DNA from: Caballeronia peredens
GTDB lineage: Bacteria > Pseudomonadota > Gammaproteobacteria > Burkholderiales > Burkholderiaceae
Assembly (NCBI GenBank): GCA_001544595.2
Contig: FCOH02000003.1
Coordinates: forward strand, 186,001 to 250,000
Direction: 5' to 3'
DNA length: 64,000 bases
A model generated the notes under the pieces. That model was not told the origin of the DNA. It worked only from the letters and a program-made list of their open reading frames with translations, and ran no database searches. Shown here in pieces: positions 17,601 through 27,365 of this stretch. The stretch's first letter is position 1; the number at the start of each line of letters is the position of its first letter. The translations under genes were made by a program, and so were the position numbers.

Positions 17601-18388
17601 CTTACTGGTCTTCCACGACAGAAATCACAAACGATCTCATACCGCATTGTCAAGACATGCTCAGCACGACGATTTCGGATCCTGCTCGGGCTCGTAGATT
17701 GGACGAGTTGGCAAAGTCCGTTTCTTTCCTCGAAGCATTCGTTCGCGGCTATGAGCGTATCGATGATCCCGCCATAGATACTGATGACGAAATCCTGAAC
17801 TGGGCCTTCTCAGAAGCACCAGCCGACTTTGCAAGTGCAATTTGGCTTCTTGCGTCAGGGTTCTATAAGGCATCGGCGGCCTCGCTCCGCAACGCATTGG
17901 ATATCGCGACTGCGTCCTTATACTTTCAAATCCGAGAGAACACTGAGCCAGGGGTTAAAAGCTACAATCGTTTCTTTGCGGAATGGGATCGTGGCGATCG
18001 AGATACACCAAATTGGGGGGAAATGAAAACTTTCATTTCGACTCGACCGTCTGTGAAATCCTTTGACGGCCTCCATAGCACAGAGATCGTTGAATATGCG
18101 TATAAGCATTTCAAATATCTTTGTGCCTACACCCACACGGGAGCCTTCGCCAACAACGGAGACCCTGTTACAGCGATAAATACCACGGGTGTTTCACCGG
18201 CGTTCGACGATCGCTTCTTCGACCGAGGTTGTGAACTGACTGCAAAGACGATCGCCGTTATTGCCATTCTCTGGCAGGTGGTATATCCACAGATCGTGAC
18301 AACGGAGCCTCTGGGTCCAACTTCTAACAAAGACTACGTGAAATTGTTTCCGTTGCCATACGGTCCATTGGCTCTGGCACACAAGTGA
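17597..18388 (+). CDS. Alpha-helical hypothetical protein of the defence island, 263 aa
   Basis: A 263-residue mostly helical protein, with ATG 17597 overlapping the stop of the mini-ORF. Notable stretches are LLASGFYKASAASLRNALDIATASLYF (about 84-110) and YAYKHFKYLCAYTHTGAF (about 168-184). A helix with S-L-R-N and a later Y-x-H segment recalls HEPN-like or DUF5677-like helical bundles, but no family can be named safely. A hydrophobic segment (TIAVIAILWQVVYPQIV) lies near the C-terminus. It is the third cistron of the AbiTii unit. A longer start at 17465 would overlap AbiTii by 40 bp and is not favoured. Confidence 0.65.
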   Translation: MTYWSSTTEITNDLIPHCQDMLSTTISDPARARRLDELAKSVSFLEAFVRGYERIDDPAIDTDDEILNWAFSEAPADFASAIWLLASGFYKASAASLRNALDIATASLYFQIRENTEPGVKSYNRFFAEWDRGDRDTPNWGEMKTFISTRPSVKSFDGLHSTEIVEYAYKHFKYLCAYTHTGAFANNGDPVTAINTTGVSPAFDDRFFDRGCELTAKTIAVIAILWQVVYPQIVTTEPLGPTSNKDYVKLFPLPYGPLALAHK

Positions 18389-18673
18389 GTCAATTATGCT
18401 TGCGTTGGGGCGACTGTCCGTTTTCGGGGGACATGATTGTCTCCTGCGGGTCGTCAAGGCTCATTCGCCGTTCCGGAGGCCGACGGTCGGCCGCATCGCG
18501 TCGAATGACAGTAAGGCGGCGCGCAGCCGCCGCACGGTGGCTTAACTGCGAATGACGGCAAAGGCCGATAAGCCGCCCCACAGCAATACACCGCATCGCC
18601 AAATATTGAGGCTTCACCGCTGCAGCCAGTTGGAACCCGCAAAAAAGCCTCAATCCCCAAGAACCGCTCGCCC
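18389..18673. other. Right edge of the island, no gene supported
   Basis: About 285 bp between the last island gene and the convergent mntH stop. It contains a small GC palindrome (GGCGGCGCGCAGCCGCC) and the phrase GCAAAGGCCGA, which matches part of the repeat seen at 15916. No integrase, tRNA or clear attachment site is visible. Confidence 0.4.
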
Positions 18674-20113
18674 TCACCCCACCCATTCCACCCCCGTCTG
18701 CACCACGAGCCACAAATTCGCCGCACTGATCACAAGGAACAGCAGCCACGCCACAACCTTCATAAAAAGCGCATTAGCAAACTCCCCCATCACCCCCCGA
18801 TCGCTTGTCATGCGAATCAGCGGATAAAGCGCGAACGGCAGTTGCAGACTCAACACGACCTGACTCGCAACCAGCAGCTTCCCCACCGCTCCGTTCCCGA
18901 GCAGGTACACGCCGATCAACGCCGGCACGAGCGCCAACGCCCGCGTAATGAACCGTCTCTGATAACAAGGAATCTTCAACTGCAGAAACCCTTCCATGAT
19001 GACCTGCCCTGCGATGGTCCCGGTAAAGGTCGAACTCTGTCCCGAAGCGAACAACGTCACAGCAAACAAAATCGCCGCCAGCCCCGTCCCTACGATCGGC
19101 GCAAGCAACTTATACGCGTCCTCGATTTCGGTAACCTGCGTATGCCCCGTCGCATGAAAAGCCGACGCCGCCAGAATCAAAATCGCCGCATTGATCAGCA
19201 ACGCAAGCACGAGCGACACAATGGTATCGATCCTCGAAAGCGTGATCGCAGAGGCAAGACTTTTGGCATCCCCATCGACCACTCGCGTCTGCACGATCGA
19301 CGAATGCAGATACAGGTTATGCGGCATCACCGTCGCGCCTAGAATGCCGATCGCAAGATAAAGCGGCTCGCGATCACTCAATGCATGAATCGACGGCACG
19401 AGTCCCGCGGCAACCGATGGCCAGTGCGGCTTCACGAGCACGAGCTCAACAACGTAGCCCACGCCGATCGTCGCGATGAGTCCGAGCATGATCGCTTCGA
19501 GATCGCGAAAATTCTTGCCCTTGAGCCCCAGCACGATCAGCGTATCGAACGCAGTGAGCACTACACCCCATATCAACGAAACGCCGAACAGCAAATGAAA
19601 CGCAAGCGCGCCGCCGAGCACTTCCGCGAGATCGCAAGCGATGATCGATAACTCGGCGAGCATCCATTGCACGTTCGCGACCGGCTTCGAATAGCGCTCC
19701 CGCGACAGTTGCGCGAGATCCTTTCCCGTGACGATGCCGAGCCGCATCGAAAGACATTGCAGCACCATCGCCGCAAGGCTCGACAACACGACGACGAAAA
19801 GCAGGCTATATCCGTAACGCGAACCCGCTTCGATATCCGTCGCCCAATTGCCGGGGTCCATATACCCGATGGAAATGAGCAAGCCCGGACCCGCGAACTG
19901 CAAGAGCTTTTTCCAAAGCGGCGCGGCCGGCGATACGGCAACGGAGCCCTTCACCTCGGATGGGCAAAACGGCGCGGTGGCCGTGGTCGGCAGATTGAAC
20001 GGCAATTTATCGGTTCCCGATGCGATGTTCAGAGCAGGCTCAGTGCGCACGATGCACACACCGACGATGACTTCCCTTAGCTTACGAACCGCGAAAAAAT
20101 CGCGGCAGATCAT
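18674..20113 (-). CDS. mntH: Nramp-type Mn(II)/metal:H+ symporter MntH
   Basis: An 11-12 helix inner-membrane transporter of the Nramp family. The metal-binding motif DPGN in helix 1 (GYMDPGNWATDIEAG) and MPHNLYLHS in helix 6 are both present, as is the transport signature GQSSTFTGTIAGQVIMEG. It imports Mn(II), and possibly Fe(II), using the proton gradient. The frame is open to ATG 20113 (479 residues), about 30 longer than usual. GTG codons at 20059 and 20050 are plausible true starts, with AAGGGAAG lying upstream of the first. It is transcribed toward the defence island. Confidence 0.93.
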   Translation of the reverse strand: MICRDFFAVRKLREVIVGVCIVRTEPALNIASGTDKLPFNLPTTATAPFCPSEVKGSVAVSPAAPLWKKLLQFAGPGLLISIGYMDPGNWATDIEAGSRYGYSLLFVVVLSSLAAMVLQCLSMRLGIVTGKDLAQLSRERYSKPVANVQWMLAELSIIACDLAEVLGGALAFHLLFGVSLIWGVVLTAFDTLIVLGLKGKNFRDLEAIMLGLIATIGVGYVVELVLVKPHWPSVAAGLVPSIHALSDREPLYLAIGILGATVMPHNLYLHSSIVQTRVVDGDAKSLASAITLSRIDTIVSLVLALLINAAILILAASAFHATGHTQVTEIEDAYKLLAPIVGTGLAAILFAVTLFASGQSSTFTGTIAGQVIMEGFLQLKIPCYQRRFITRALALVPALIGVYLLGNGAVGKLLVASQVVLSLQLPFALYPLIRMTSDRGVMGEFANALFMKVVAWLLFLVISAANLWLVVQTGVEWVG

Positions 20114-20341
20114 GCGCCGCGGGCGAGTCTATCACCGGCCGCGCATCTTTACAGACGCCCTCACGACACCTTCAACATTCATTCAGCGCCCGCTCCAATC
20201 TGACCATTGCGCCATCTGAACGCCAGCATGTCGTCACGGTACGACAAATAGAATGTGCCTGTGGCTGTGGTAACCGTGCCGACGCTGCAAATCGCGCAAC
20301 CGCACGCCGCGTTCATCCTTCACACGCTTGAGGAGTACGCC

Positions 20342-20608
20342 ATGAAACTAGTCACACGCATCGCAGTCATTGCACTTGCCGCAGCACCGCTCGCCGCATT
20401 CGCCCAATCCGAAGGACTCACGCGCGCCCAGGTCAAAGCAGATCTGCAACGCGTCGAGCAAGCCGGCTATAACCCGTCCGAACGCGACGCCTTCTATCCC
20501 AACAACATTCAGGCGGCGGAAGACAAGCTGCAATCGTCGACCGCTTATGGCTCGTCGTCGGAAGGCTCGTCCGCCTCGGGACAATCGGCCCCACAGAATT
20601 CGCAATAA
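20342..20608 (+). CDS. DUF4148 domain secreted protein
   Basis: An 88-residue exported protein with GAGGAG before ATG 20342. A signal peptide (about residues 1-22, cleaved after AAFAQ) is followed by the DUF4148 pattern: LTRAQVKADL, then ERDAFYPNNIQAAE. The C-terminus is a Ser/Gly/Gln-rich tail. DUF4148 proteins are small periplasmic proteins typical of Burkholderiaceae, with unknown function. A paralogue follows 222 bp downstream. Confidence 0.88.
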   Translation: MKLVTRIAVIALAAAPLAAFAQSEGLTRAQVKADLQRVEQAGYNPSERDAFYPNNIQAAEDKLQSSTAYGSSSEGSSASGQSAPQNSQ

Positions 20609-20830
20609 AACGCCGCAGTATCACGAGACACGCGCGGCTCCTTCCGGTTACGCACGATCCCGCGCCGTCTCGCTCGCCCTCCTCTCTGCGCTTAGCGCGA
20701 TTGATCGATAATCGCCTTACACAAGCTAAGCGACGGCATCCCGGAAACTTACAATCGCAACGCGGCTGTTCGAACACCGCGCTCGCGTCACCAGCCGCGT
20801 TCGTCCCATCATCCGTATGAGGAGTTCGCC

Positions 20831-21097
20831 ATGAAGCTTGCAATCCGCATGACCCTCGTCGTTCTCTGCGCAACGCCGCTCACCGCGCTGGCGCAATCGA
20901 ATGGACTCACACGGCAGCAAGTGCGAGAAGATCTCGTCAAAGCCGAACGTGCCGGGTATCGTCCGTCCGAGCATGACGCGCAATATCCCGGCAGTTTCCT
21001 CGACATCAAAGAAGGCATCTACACCGGTTCGAGCGTTTATCGCACTCAGCCGGGCTATCCGAACCTCGCTCCCAATGCAGAAAGTTACCTGCGCTAA
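20831..21097 (+). CDS. DUF4148 domain secreted protein (paralogue)
   Basis: An 88-residue protein with GAGGAG before ATG 20831 and a signal peptide ending at ALAQ. The core LTRQQVREDLVKAERAGYRPSEHDAQYPG closely parallels the preceding gene (same QV.DL..AE.AGY.PSE.DA.YP pattern), so the two arose by duplication. The tail differs: it lacks the Ser/Gly run and ends with aromatic and Pro residues. Function unknown; periplasmic. Confidence 0.88.
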   Translation: MKLAIRMTLVVLCATPLTALAQSNGLTRQQVREDLVKAERAGYRPSEHDAQYPGSFLDIKEGIYTGSSVYRTQPGYPNLAPNAESYLR

Positions 21098-21123
21098 AGC
21101 CGGGCTATTCCTTTCGTCAACGA

Positions 21124-21150
21124 AAACGCGCGGCCCTGACCGCGCGCTTT
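21124..21150 (+). terminator. Weak bidirectional terminator-like hairpin
   Basis: CGCGCGG pairs with CCGCGCG around a 6-nt loop, with AAAA before and TTT after. It follows the DUF4148 gene by 27 bp. The T run on plus is short. Confidence 0.45.
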
Positions 21151-21336
21151 CGCAAGCTTGCTTTCAAATCGCCTAATCTGACAGAAACGCCATTTTCAAG
21201 CCATATTGTCGTTGGCACCCGGCCACTAACATAGCGGCACGGATGGCGAACCGCCTGTCTCGCTCCGTCATTGCGTCTCGCGCGCTGCATGTCCCTGCGT
21301 TGCCGCGCCCCTCCAAAGCATTTTTCGAACGACTCA

Positions 21337-24300
21337 ATGTGGATAGTCAACGTTGCGCTTAAGCGGCCCTACACGTTCATCGTGATGGCCATCATGATCC
21401 TGCTGGCGACGCCCTTCGTCCTCTTGACGACGCCGGTGGACGTGCTTCCCGAAATCGATATTCCCGTCGTCAGCATCATCTGGAATTACACCGGCCTCTC
21501 CGCTCAGGACATGGCCAATCGCATCACGTCGGTCAACGAGCGCAGTCTCACGACCACCGTCAACAACATCGAGCATATCGAGTCGCAATCGCTGCAGGGC
21601 ATCGCGATCATCAAGCTGTTTTTGCAGCCGACCGCGAACATCCAGACCGCGATCGCGCAAACGGTCGCTGTCGAGCAGGCGCAATTGAAGCAGATGCCGC
21701 CGGGCGCGACGCCGCCGCTCGTCATCAGTTATTCGGCGTCCAGCATTCCGGTGATCCAGCTCGGACTGTCGAGCCCGAAACAATCCGAGCAGGATCTCAA
21801 CGACACCGCGCTCAACTTCCTGCGCCCGCAACTGGTGACGATTCCCGGCGCCGCCGTGCCTTATCCCTACGGCGGCAAGACGCGCCTCGTCTCGGTCGAT
21901 CTCGATACGCGCGCGCTGCTCGCCAAGGGCCTCACGCCCACCGATGTCGTGCAGGCCGTGAATGCGCAGAACCTGATCCTGCCGACGGGCACCGCGAAGA
22001 TCGGCCCGAAGGAATACACCATCAACATGAACGGTTCGCCCACGACGGTCGCGGGACTGAACGACATTCCCGTGCGCACGATCAACGGCGCGACCACCTA
22101 CTTGCGCGAAGTCGCGCATGTGCGCGACGGCTTCTCGCCGCAGACCAACATCGTGCGGCAGGACGGCCGCCGCGGCGTGCTGATCTCAGTCCTGAAGAAC
22201 GGCAATTCGTCGACGCTTTCCATCGTCAATACGCTCAAGGACCTGCTGCCGCAGGCGCGCGCGTCGCTGCCGCCGGATCTCAACATCAGCGCGCTCTTCG
22301 ATCAATCCGTGTTCGTCAAGGCGGCCGTGCAGGGCGTGGTGCGCGAGGCGCTCATTGCCGCTGTCCTCACCGCCGCGATGATCCTGCTCTTTCTCGGCAA
22401 CTGGCGCAGCACCTGCATCATCGCGATCTCGATACCGCTCTCCATTCTCTCGTCGCTGATCGTGCTGCATGCGCTCGGGCAAACCATCAACATCATGACG
22501 CTCGGCGGCCTCGCGCTCGCGGTCGGCATTCTGGTGGACGATGCGACGGTCACCATCGAGAACATCGAGCGCCATCTGCACATGGGCACGAACCTGCACG
22601 ACGCCATTCTCGAAGGCGCCGGCGAAATCGCGGTTCCGGCGCTCGTCTCGACGCTGTGCATCTGCATCGTGTTCGTGCCGATGTTCTTCCTCACCGGCGT
22701 CGCGCGCTTCCTGTTCGTGCCGCTTGCCGAAGCCGTCGTGTTCGCGATGATCGCGTCATACATCCTGTCGCGCACGCTCGTGCCCACGCTCGCGATGCTC
22801 TTGATGGGCCACGCGCACGCGCCCGATGCGAAGGCGAAAGCCAATCTCTTCGTGCGCATGCATCGCCGTTTCGATCGCGGCTTCGAGCGCATGCGCGGCG
22901 CGTATATCGTGATTCTCTCCACGTTGCTCGTGCGCAGGCGCATGTTCGCCTCGCTGTTCCTCGGCTTCTGCCTGCTCTCGGCGGGTCTCGTGTTCGTGCT
23001 CGGCGAAGATTTCTTCCCGAGCGTCGATGCAGGCGACATCCGCATGCACATGCGTGCGCCGACCGGCACGCGCATCGAGGAAACCGCGCGTCTTGCCGAT
23101 GAAGTCGAAAAGGTCGTGCGCCAGATCGTGCCGCAGGACGAACTCGCGACCATCCTCGATAACCTCGGCCTGCCTTATAGCGGCATCAATCTGTCGTACA
23201 GCAATGCCGGAACGATCGGCACGCTCGACGGCGAGATTCAGGTCGCACTCAAGCCCGATCACGCGCCGACGCAAACCTACATCGACGAACTGCGCGCGCT
23301 TTTGCCGCGCCGCTTTCCCGGCGTCGAATTCTTCTTTCAGCCGGCGGACATCGTCACGCAGATCCTGAACTTCGGTCTGCCCGCCGCCGTCGACGTGCAG
23401 ATTCAAGGCCAGAACGCGCAGGCGAACTTCGAAGTCGCAAGCAAGCTGATGAAGCAGATTCGCATGATTCCCGGCAACGTCGATACTCATATCCAGCAAA
23501 AGCTCGACGAGCCGACCATCGACCTGCAGATGGACCGCACGCGGCTGCAACAATTGAATCTCTCCGCGAGCAACGTCGCGCAGAACGTGCTGGTTTCGCT
23601 TTCGGGCAGTTCGCAAACGGCGCCCGGCTTCTGGTTCAATCCGCGTAACGGCGTCGAGTACAACCTCGCGGTACAGACGCCGCAATATCAGGTTTCATCG
23701 ATCGACGAATTGCTGCGCACGCCGGTATCCGCATCGATCAACGGACCGACGCAACTGCTCGGCAATCTCGTGCGCATCTCGCCGCAGAGTCAGTTCGCAG
23801 TGGTCACGCACTACAACATCCGGCCCGTGATCGATCTGTTCGTGAGCGTCGAAGGACGCGATCTCGGCAGCGTCGCGCGGCAGGTGAATCATCTTGTCGA
23901 CGAAGCGCGCAAGACGCTTCCGCGCGGCAGTCAGATCGTCGTGCGCGGTCAGGTCGAAACGATGCGCACGTCGTTCTTCGGACTCGGCATCGGCGTCGCG
24001 ATGGCGATCGTGCTCGTGTATCTGCTGATCGTCGTGAACTTTCAGTCGTGGATCGATCCGCTCATCATCGTGAGCGCGTTGCCCGCGGCGCTCGCGGGCA
24101 TCATCTGGATGCTCTTCCTCACCGGCACGCATCTGAGCGTGCCCGCGCTCACGGGCGCGATCATGACGATGGGCGTCGCCACCGCAAACAGCATCCTGAT
24201 GGTCTCGTTCGCGCAGCAACGCCTGAACGCCGGCATGCCGCCGCTCACGGCCGCGCTCGAAGCAGGCGCAAGCCGTATCCGCCCGGTCCTGATGACCGCG

Positions 24301-24522
24301 TTCGCGATGATCATCGGCATGATTCCGATGGCGCTCGGGCTCGGCGAAGGCGCCGAGCAGAACGCGCCGCTCGGCCGCGCGGTGATCGGCGGCCTGCTGT
24401 TCGCCACGGTTTCCACGCTCTTTTTCGTGCCGCTCGTTTTTGCAGGCATTCATGCACGCCTCGCACGCCGCGCCGCGAGCAAGGGGCAGTCGCTGCATGA
24501 CAACGCAAGCGGCCAACACTGA
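21337..24522 (+). CDS. RND efflux pump, inner-membrane permease (HAE-type)
   Basis: A 1061-residue protein, full length for RND permeases, starting at ATG 21337 (MWIVNVALKRPYTF). It has twelve transmembrane helices in the usual 1+6+5 layout with two large periplasmic loops. Helix 4 carries the Asp-Asp proton relay (AVGILVDDATVTIENI, about residue 400), which is the multidrug (HAE) type. Later landmarks are GEDFFPSVDAGDIRMHMRAP and RPVLMTAFAMIIGMIPMALG. It exports substrates through the adaptor and outer-membrane factor encoded next. Gene order places it first in a five-gene unit ending in a two-component system. The substrate is unknown. Confidence 0.94.
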   Translation: MWIVNVALKRPYTFIVMAIMILLATPFVLLTTPVDVLPEIDIPVVSIIWNYTGLSAQDMANRITSVNERSLTTTVNNIEHIESQSLQGIAIIKLFLQPTANIQTAIAQTVAVEQAQLKQMPPGATPPLVISYSASSIPVIQLGLSSPKQSEQDLNDTALNFLRPQLVTIPGAAVPYPYGGKTRLVSVDLDTRALLAKGLTPTDVVQAVNAQNLILPTGTAKIGPKEYTINMNGSPTTVAGLNDIPVRTINGATTYLREVAHVRDGFSPQTNIVRQDGRRGVLISVLKNGNSSTLSIVNTLKDLLPQARASLPPDLNISALFDQSVFVKAAVQGVVREALIAAVLTAAMILLFLGNWRSTCIIAISIPLSILSSLIVLHALGQTINIMTLGGLALAVGILVDDATVTIENIERHLHMGTNLHDAILEGAGEIAVPALVSTLCICIVFVPMFFLTGVARFLFVPLAEAVVFAMIASYILSRTLVPTLAMLLMGHAHAPDAKAKANLFVRMHRRFDRGFERMRGAYIVILSTLLVRRRMFASLFLGFCLLSAGLVFVLGEDFFPSVDAGDIRMHMRAPTGTRIEETARLADEVEKVVRQIVPQDELATILDNLGLPYSGINLSYSNAGTIGTLDGEIQVALKPDHAPTQTYIDELRALLPRRFPGVEFFFQPADIVTQILNFGLPAAVDVQIQGQNAQANFEVASKLMKQIRMIPGNVDTHIQQKLDEPTIDLQMDRTRLQQLNLSASNVAQNVLVSLSGSSQTAPGFWFNPRNGVEYNLAVQTPQYQVSSIDELLRTPVSASINGPTQLLGNLVRISPQSQFAVVTHYNIRPVIDLFVSVEGRDLGSVARQVNHLVDEARKTLPRGSQIVVRGQVETMRTSFFGLGIGVAMAIVLVYLLIVVNFQSWIDPLIIVSALPAALAGIIWMLFLTGTHLSVPALTGAIMTMGVATANSILMVSFAQQRLNAGMPPLTAALEAGASRIRPVLMTAFAMIIGMIPMALGLGEGAEQNAPLGRAVIGGLLFATVSTLFFVPLVFAGIHARLARRAASKGQSLHDNASGQH

Positions 24523-24543
24523 CATCACAGCAAGATCACGGAC

Positions 24544-25779
24544 ATGACCGAAAAGAACCACGCATCGCTTGCGATTCCCGCACGCGACCCGAACGAAGGG
24601 CCCGCGCTGCCGCCGCGCCATGTCGAATGGAAACGCGCGAAGATCGCGCTCGTCATCGTGCTCGCGCTGCTCGCGCTCGGCGCCGCACGCACCGTTGTCA
24701 CCGACATGCTGCACAGCCGCTCGATCGCCACGCGCACGCAGCAGAACGCGCAGCAATACGTGAACGTCGTTCAGCCGACACAGACCGACGGCGGCGGCGA
24801 AACAACGCTGCCCGGCACGCTGCGCGGCTTCGTCGAATCGCCGATCTATGCGCGCGCGACTGGCTATCTGCTGCACTGGTATGCGGACATCGGCACGCGC
24901 GTGAAGCAAGGCCAGCTGCTCGCCGATCTCGATACGCCCGAGATCGATCAGGAACTCGCGCAAGCGGTCGCGCAACGGGATCAGACCGCGTCGAGCCTCG
25001 GTCTCGCGAAGAGTTCGCTCGAGCGATGGCAGCAACTGCGTCAGCGCGATGCAGTCTCGCAACAGGAACTCGACGAACGCCAGAGCACATATAACCAGGA
25101 TGTCGCCAACCTCGCCGCCGCCGATGCCAACGTGAAGCGCCTGCGTCAGCTCGAATCCTTCAAGCGCATCGTCGCGCCGTTCGCGGGCGTGGTCACGCAA
25201 CGCAATGTCGATGTCGGGGATCTCATCGATGCGGGCAGCGGCACGAGCCGCGCGTTGTTCGCGCTCGCGCAGTCGGATCCGTTGCGCGTGTTCGTGCAGT
25301 TGCCGCAGGCGTATGCGCAGAACGTATCGGTCGGGCAGAACGTGACGATCATGCAGGCCGAACTGCCGGGCCAGCAGTTTCGCGGCAAGATCACGCATGT
25401 CTCCGGCGCGATCGACGTGCCCACGCGTTCGTTGCAGATCGAAGTGACGCTGCCCAATCCCGATGGACGTCTGCGGCCCGGCGCCTACGTGCAGGTCGCG
25501 CTGCCCGCCGCCGCGCACGCGCGCCTGCTCGTGCCCGGCAATGCGCTGCTGTTTCGCGCGGAAGGGCCGCGTGTCGCGGTCGTCGATGCGAACGGACACG
25601 TGCATCTGAACAAGATCGTGATTGCGCAGGATCTCGGACAATCGCTGGAAATCGAGAGCGGCATCGAACCGACCGACAAGGTCATCATCAATCCGAGCGA
25701 CTCGATCGCGGATGGCGATCATGTCCTGATCGCACCGCAAGGCCAGCAGCATCCGTCGAATCAGAAGGCCGCATCATGA
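24544..25779 (+). CDS. RND efflux pump periplasmic adaptor (membrane fusion protein)
   Basis: A 411-residue HlyD/AcrA-type adaptor. A cytoplasmic N-terminus precedes one transmembrane anchor (IALVIVLALLALGAARTVV, about 36-54) instead of a lipoprotein signal. The barrel-sandwich halves flank a coiled-coil hairpin (about 125-195; YADIGTRVKQGQLLADLDTPEIDQEL, then FAGVVTQRNVDVGDLI). It lies 21 bp after the pump gene and overlaps the outer-membrane factor start by ATGA. It links pump and outer-membrane channel. Confidence 0.93.
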   Translation: MTEKNHASLAIPARDPNEGPALPPRHVEWKRAKIALVIVLALLALGAARTVVTDMLHSRSIATRTQQNAQQYVNVVQPTQTDGGGETTLPGTLRGFVESPIYARATGYLLHWYADIGTRVKQGQLLADLDTPEIDQELAQAVAQRDQTASSLGLAKSSLERWQQLRQRDAVSQQELDERQSTYNQDVANLAAADANVKRLRQLESFKRIVAPFAGVVTQRNVDVGDLIDAGSGTSRALFALAQSDPLRVFVQLPQAYAQNVSVGQNVTIMQAELPGQQFRGKITHVSGAIDVPTRSLQIEVTLPNPDGRLRPGAYVQVALPAAAHARLLVPGNALLFRAEGPRVAVVDANGHVHLNKIVIAQDLGQSLEIESGIEPTDKVIINPSDSIADGDHVLIAPQGQQHPSNQKAAS

Positions 25780-27269
25780 AGCGCGTTGCATCGCTCTCGC
25801 TGCTCTCGCTGTTCTCGCTGCTCGCCGCGTGCACGGTCGGGCCGGACTACAAGCGCGCCGCCGCCGAGACGCCGCCGACATGGCAAACCGATTCGTACTG
25901 GCGCGTCGGTGAGCCATCGCATGCGCCCATCGCGCCCGACTGGTGGCAAGGCTTCAACGACGTCACATTGAACACGCTCGAAACGCAGGCGCTCGCACAA
26001 AATCAGACGCTCGCCGCCGCGAGCGCGCATTACGAGCAGGCCCGCGCGACGCTCGCGCAGACATCGTCGTTCGCGTTGCCCGAAATCGATCTCGGCGCAA
26101 ACGCGTCGCGTTCGCGTATCTCGAAGAATCGGCCGGTCAACAACTACAACACGCCCAATGCGACCACGGTCCAGAACGATCTGAAGCTCGCGCCGACCGT
26201 GAATTACGATGTCGATCTCTTCGGCCGCATTCGCCGCGAAGTGCAAGGCGCGCAGGCATCGGCGGAGCAGTCGCGCGACGATCTCGCCAATGCGCGCCTC
26301 GTGCTCACGACCGATCTCGCCAGCGCTTATTTCTCGATGCGCGAGCTCGATGCCGAAATCGACGTGCTGAACCGCTCCGTCGATCTGCAGAAGAAAGCGC
26401 TCGATTACGTGAAGGCGCAACATGATCTCGGCGCGGTGTCGGGGCTCGACGTGCTGCAGCAGCAGGCGCAACTCGATTCCACGCGCGTGCAGGCGCAGTT
26501 GCTCGTGAATCAGCGCGCGCAATTCGAGCACGCGATCGCGGCGCTCGTCGGTACGCCCGCGCCGCAATTTTCAATCGCGCCGGATCTCGCCGAGCGGCCC
26601 GTCCCGTCGATTCCGCTCGGCATGCCGAGCGACGTGCTGCAGCGCAGGCCGGACGTCGCGTCCGCCGAACGCGCGATGGCCGCGGCCAATGCGCAGATCG
26701 GCGTCGCGAAAGCGGCGTTCTTTCCGAGCCTGACGCTCAACGGCACTGTCGGCTGGGAGAGCACCGCGCTGTCCAGCCTGATTTCCGCGCCGAGTCTCTT
26801 GTGGACCATCGGCACGATGGCGAGTCAGGTCGTGTTCGACGGCGGACGCCGCGCAGCCGCCGTCGACTTCGCGAACGAAGGCTATGTCGCGGCCGTGGCG
26901 AACTATCGGCAAACGGTGCTCGGCGCGTTTCAGCAGGTGCAGGACGGCATCGTCGGACTGTCGGTGCTCGATGGCGCGGCGAAACAATCGCACGCAGCGG
27001 TCGACGATGCGCAACGCCTGCTGTCGCTTGCGAACGATCGCTATTCGGGCGGGCTCGTCGCGTATCTCGACGTGATCACCGCACAGCAGCAACTGCTCAC
27101 GAGCGAACGTCAGGACGTGCAGATTCACGGGCAACAGCGCACGGTAGCGGTCGCGCTCGTCAAGGCGCTGGGCGGCGGCTCGGATGCGAATGACGCAGCG
27201 CAAGAACCGCTCGCCGCACGTCATGCACAAGAAGTTGCAGATGCAACCAGCAAGACTCCGGCGCGCTGA
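25776..27269 (+). CDS. Outer-membrane efflux lipoprotein (OprM/NodT family)
   Basis: A 497-residue TolC-like channel. The signal peptide ends in a lipobox (SLLAACTVGPDY), so it is lipidated at the Cys, as in NodT/OprM proteins. Two OEP repeats follow, with the typical NYDVDLFGRIRREVQGA in the first half and VVFDGGRRAAAVDFANEGYVAAVANYRQTVLGAFQQVQD in the second. Its ATG overlaps the adaptor stop, so translation is coupled. It completes the tripartite pump. Confidence 0.94.
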   Translation: MKRVASLSLLSLFSLLAACTVGPDYKRAAAETPPTWQTDSYWRVGEPSHAPIAPDWWQGFNDVTLNTLETQALAQNQTLAAASAHYEQARATLAQTSSFALPEIDLGANASRSRISKNRPVNNYNTPNATTVQNDLKLAPTVNYDVDLFGRIRREVQGAQASAEQSRDDLANARLVLTTDLASAYFSMRELDAEIDVLNRSVDLQKKALDYVKAQHDLGAVSGLDVLQQQAQLDSTRVQAQLLVNQRAQFEHAIAALVGTPAPQFSIAPDLAERPVPSIPLGMPSDVLQRRPDVASAERAMAAANAQIGVAKAAFFPSLTLNGTVGWESTALSSLISAPSLLWTIGTMASQVVFDGGRRAAAVDFANEGYVAAVANYRQTVLGAFQQVQDGIVGLSVLDGAAKQSHAAVDDAQRLLSLANDRYSGGLVAYLDVITAQQQLLTSERQDVQIHGQQRTVAVALVKALGGGSDANDAAQEPLAARHAQEVADATSKTPAR

Positions 27270-27365
27270 CGTCGAACAAAACGTAAGCAGGATGACCGCG
27301 AGACTCGTATAGTGAGCGGTGAGACAATACGGTAAACACACACTGAACGCGCACAGGTGCCAGGC

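Noticed and set aside
18410..18450. TGTCCGTTTTCGGGGGACA-like sequence resembling an insertion sequence end
   Set aside because: No matching opposite end or transposase is found within the window, so it was not called a mobile element.
23695..25752. A 685-codon minus-strand frame across the RND pump and adaptor
   Set aside because: Antisense to well-defined efflux genes; composition is that of a shadow frame.
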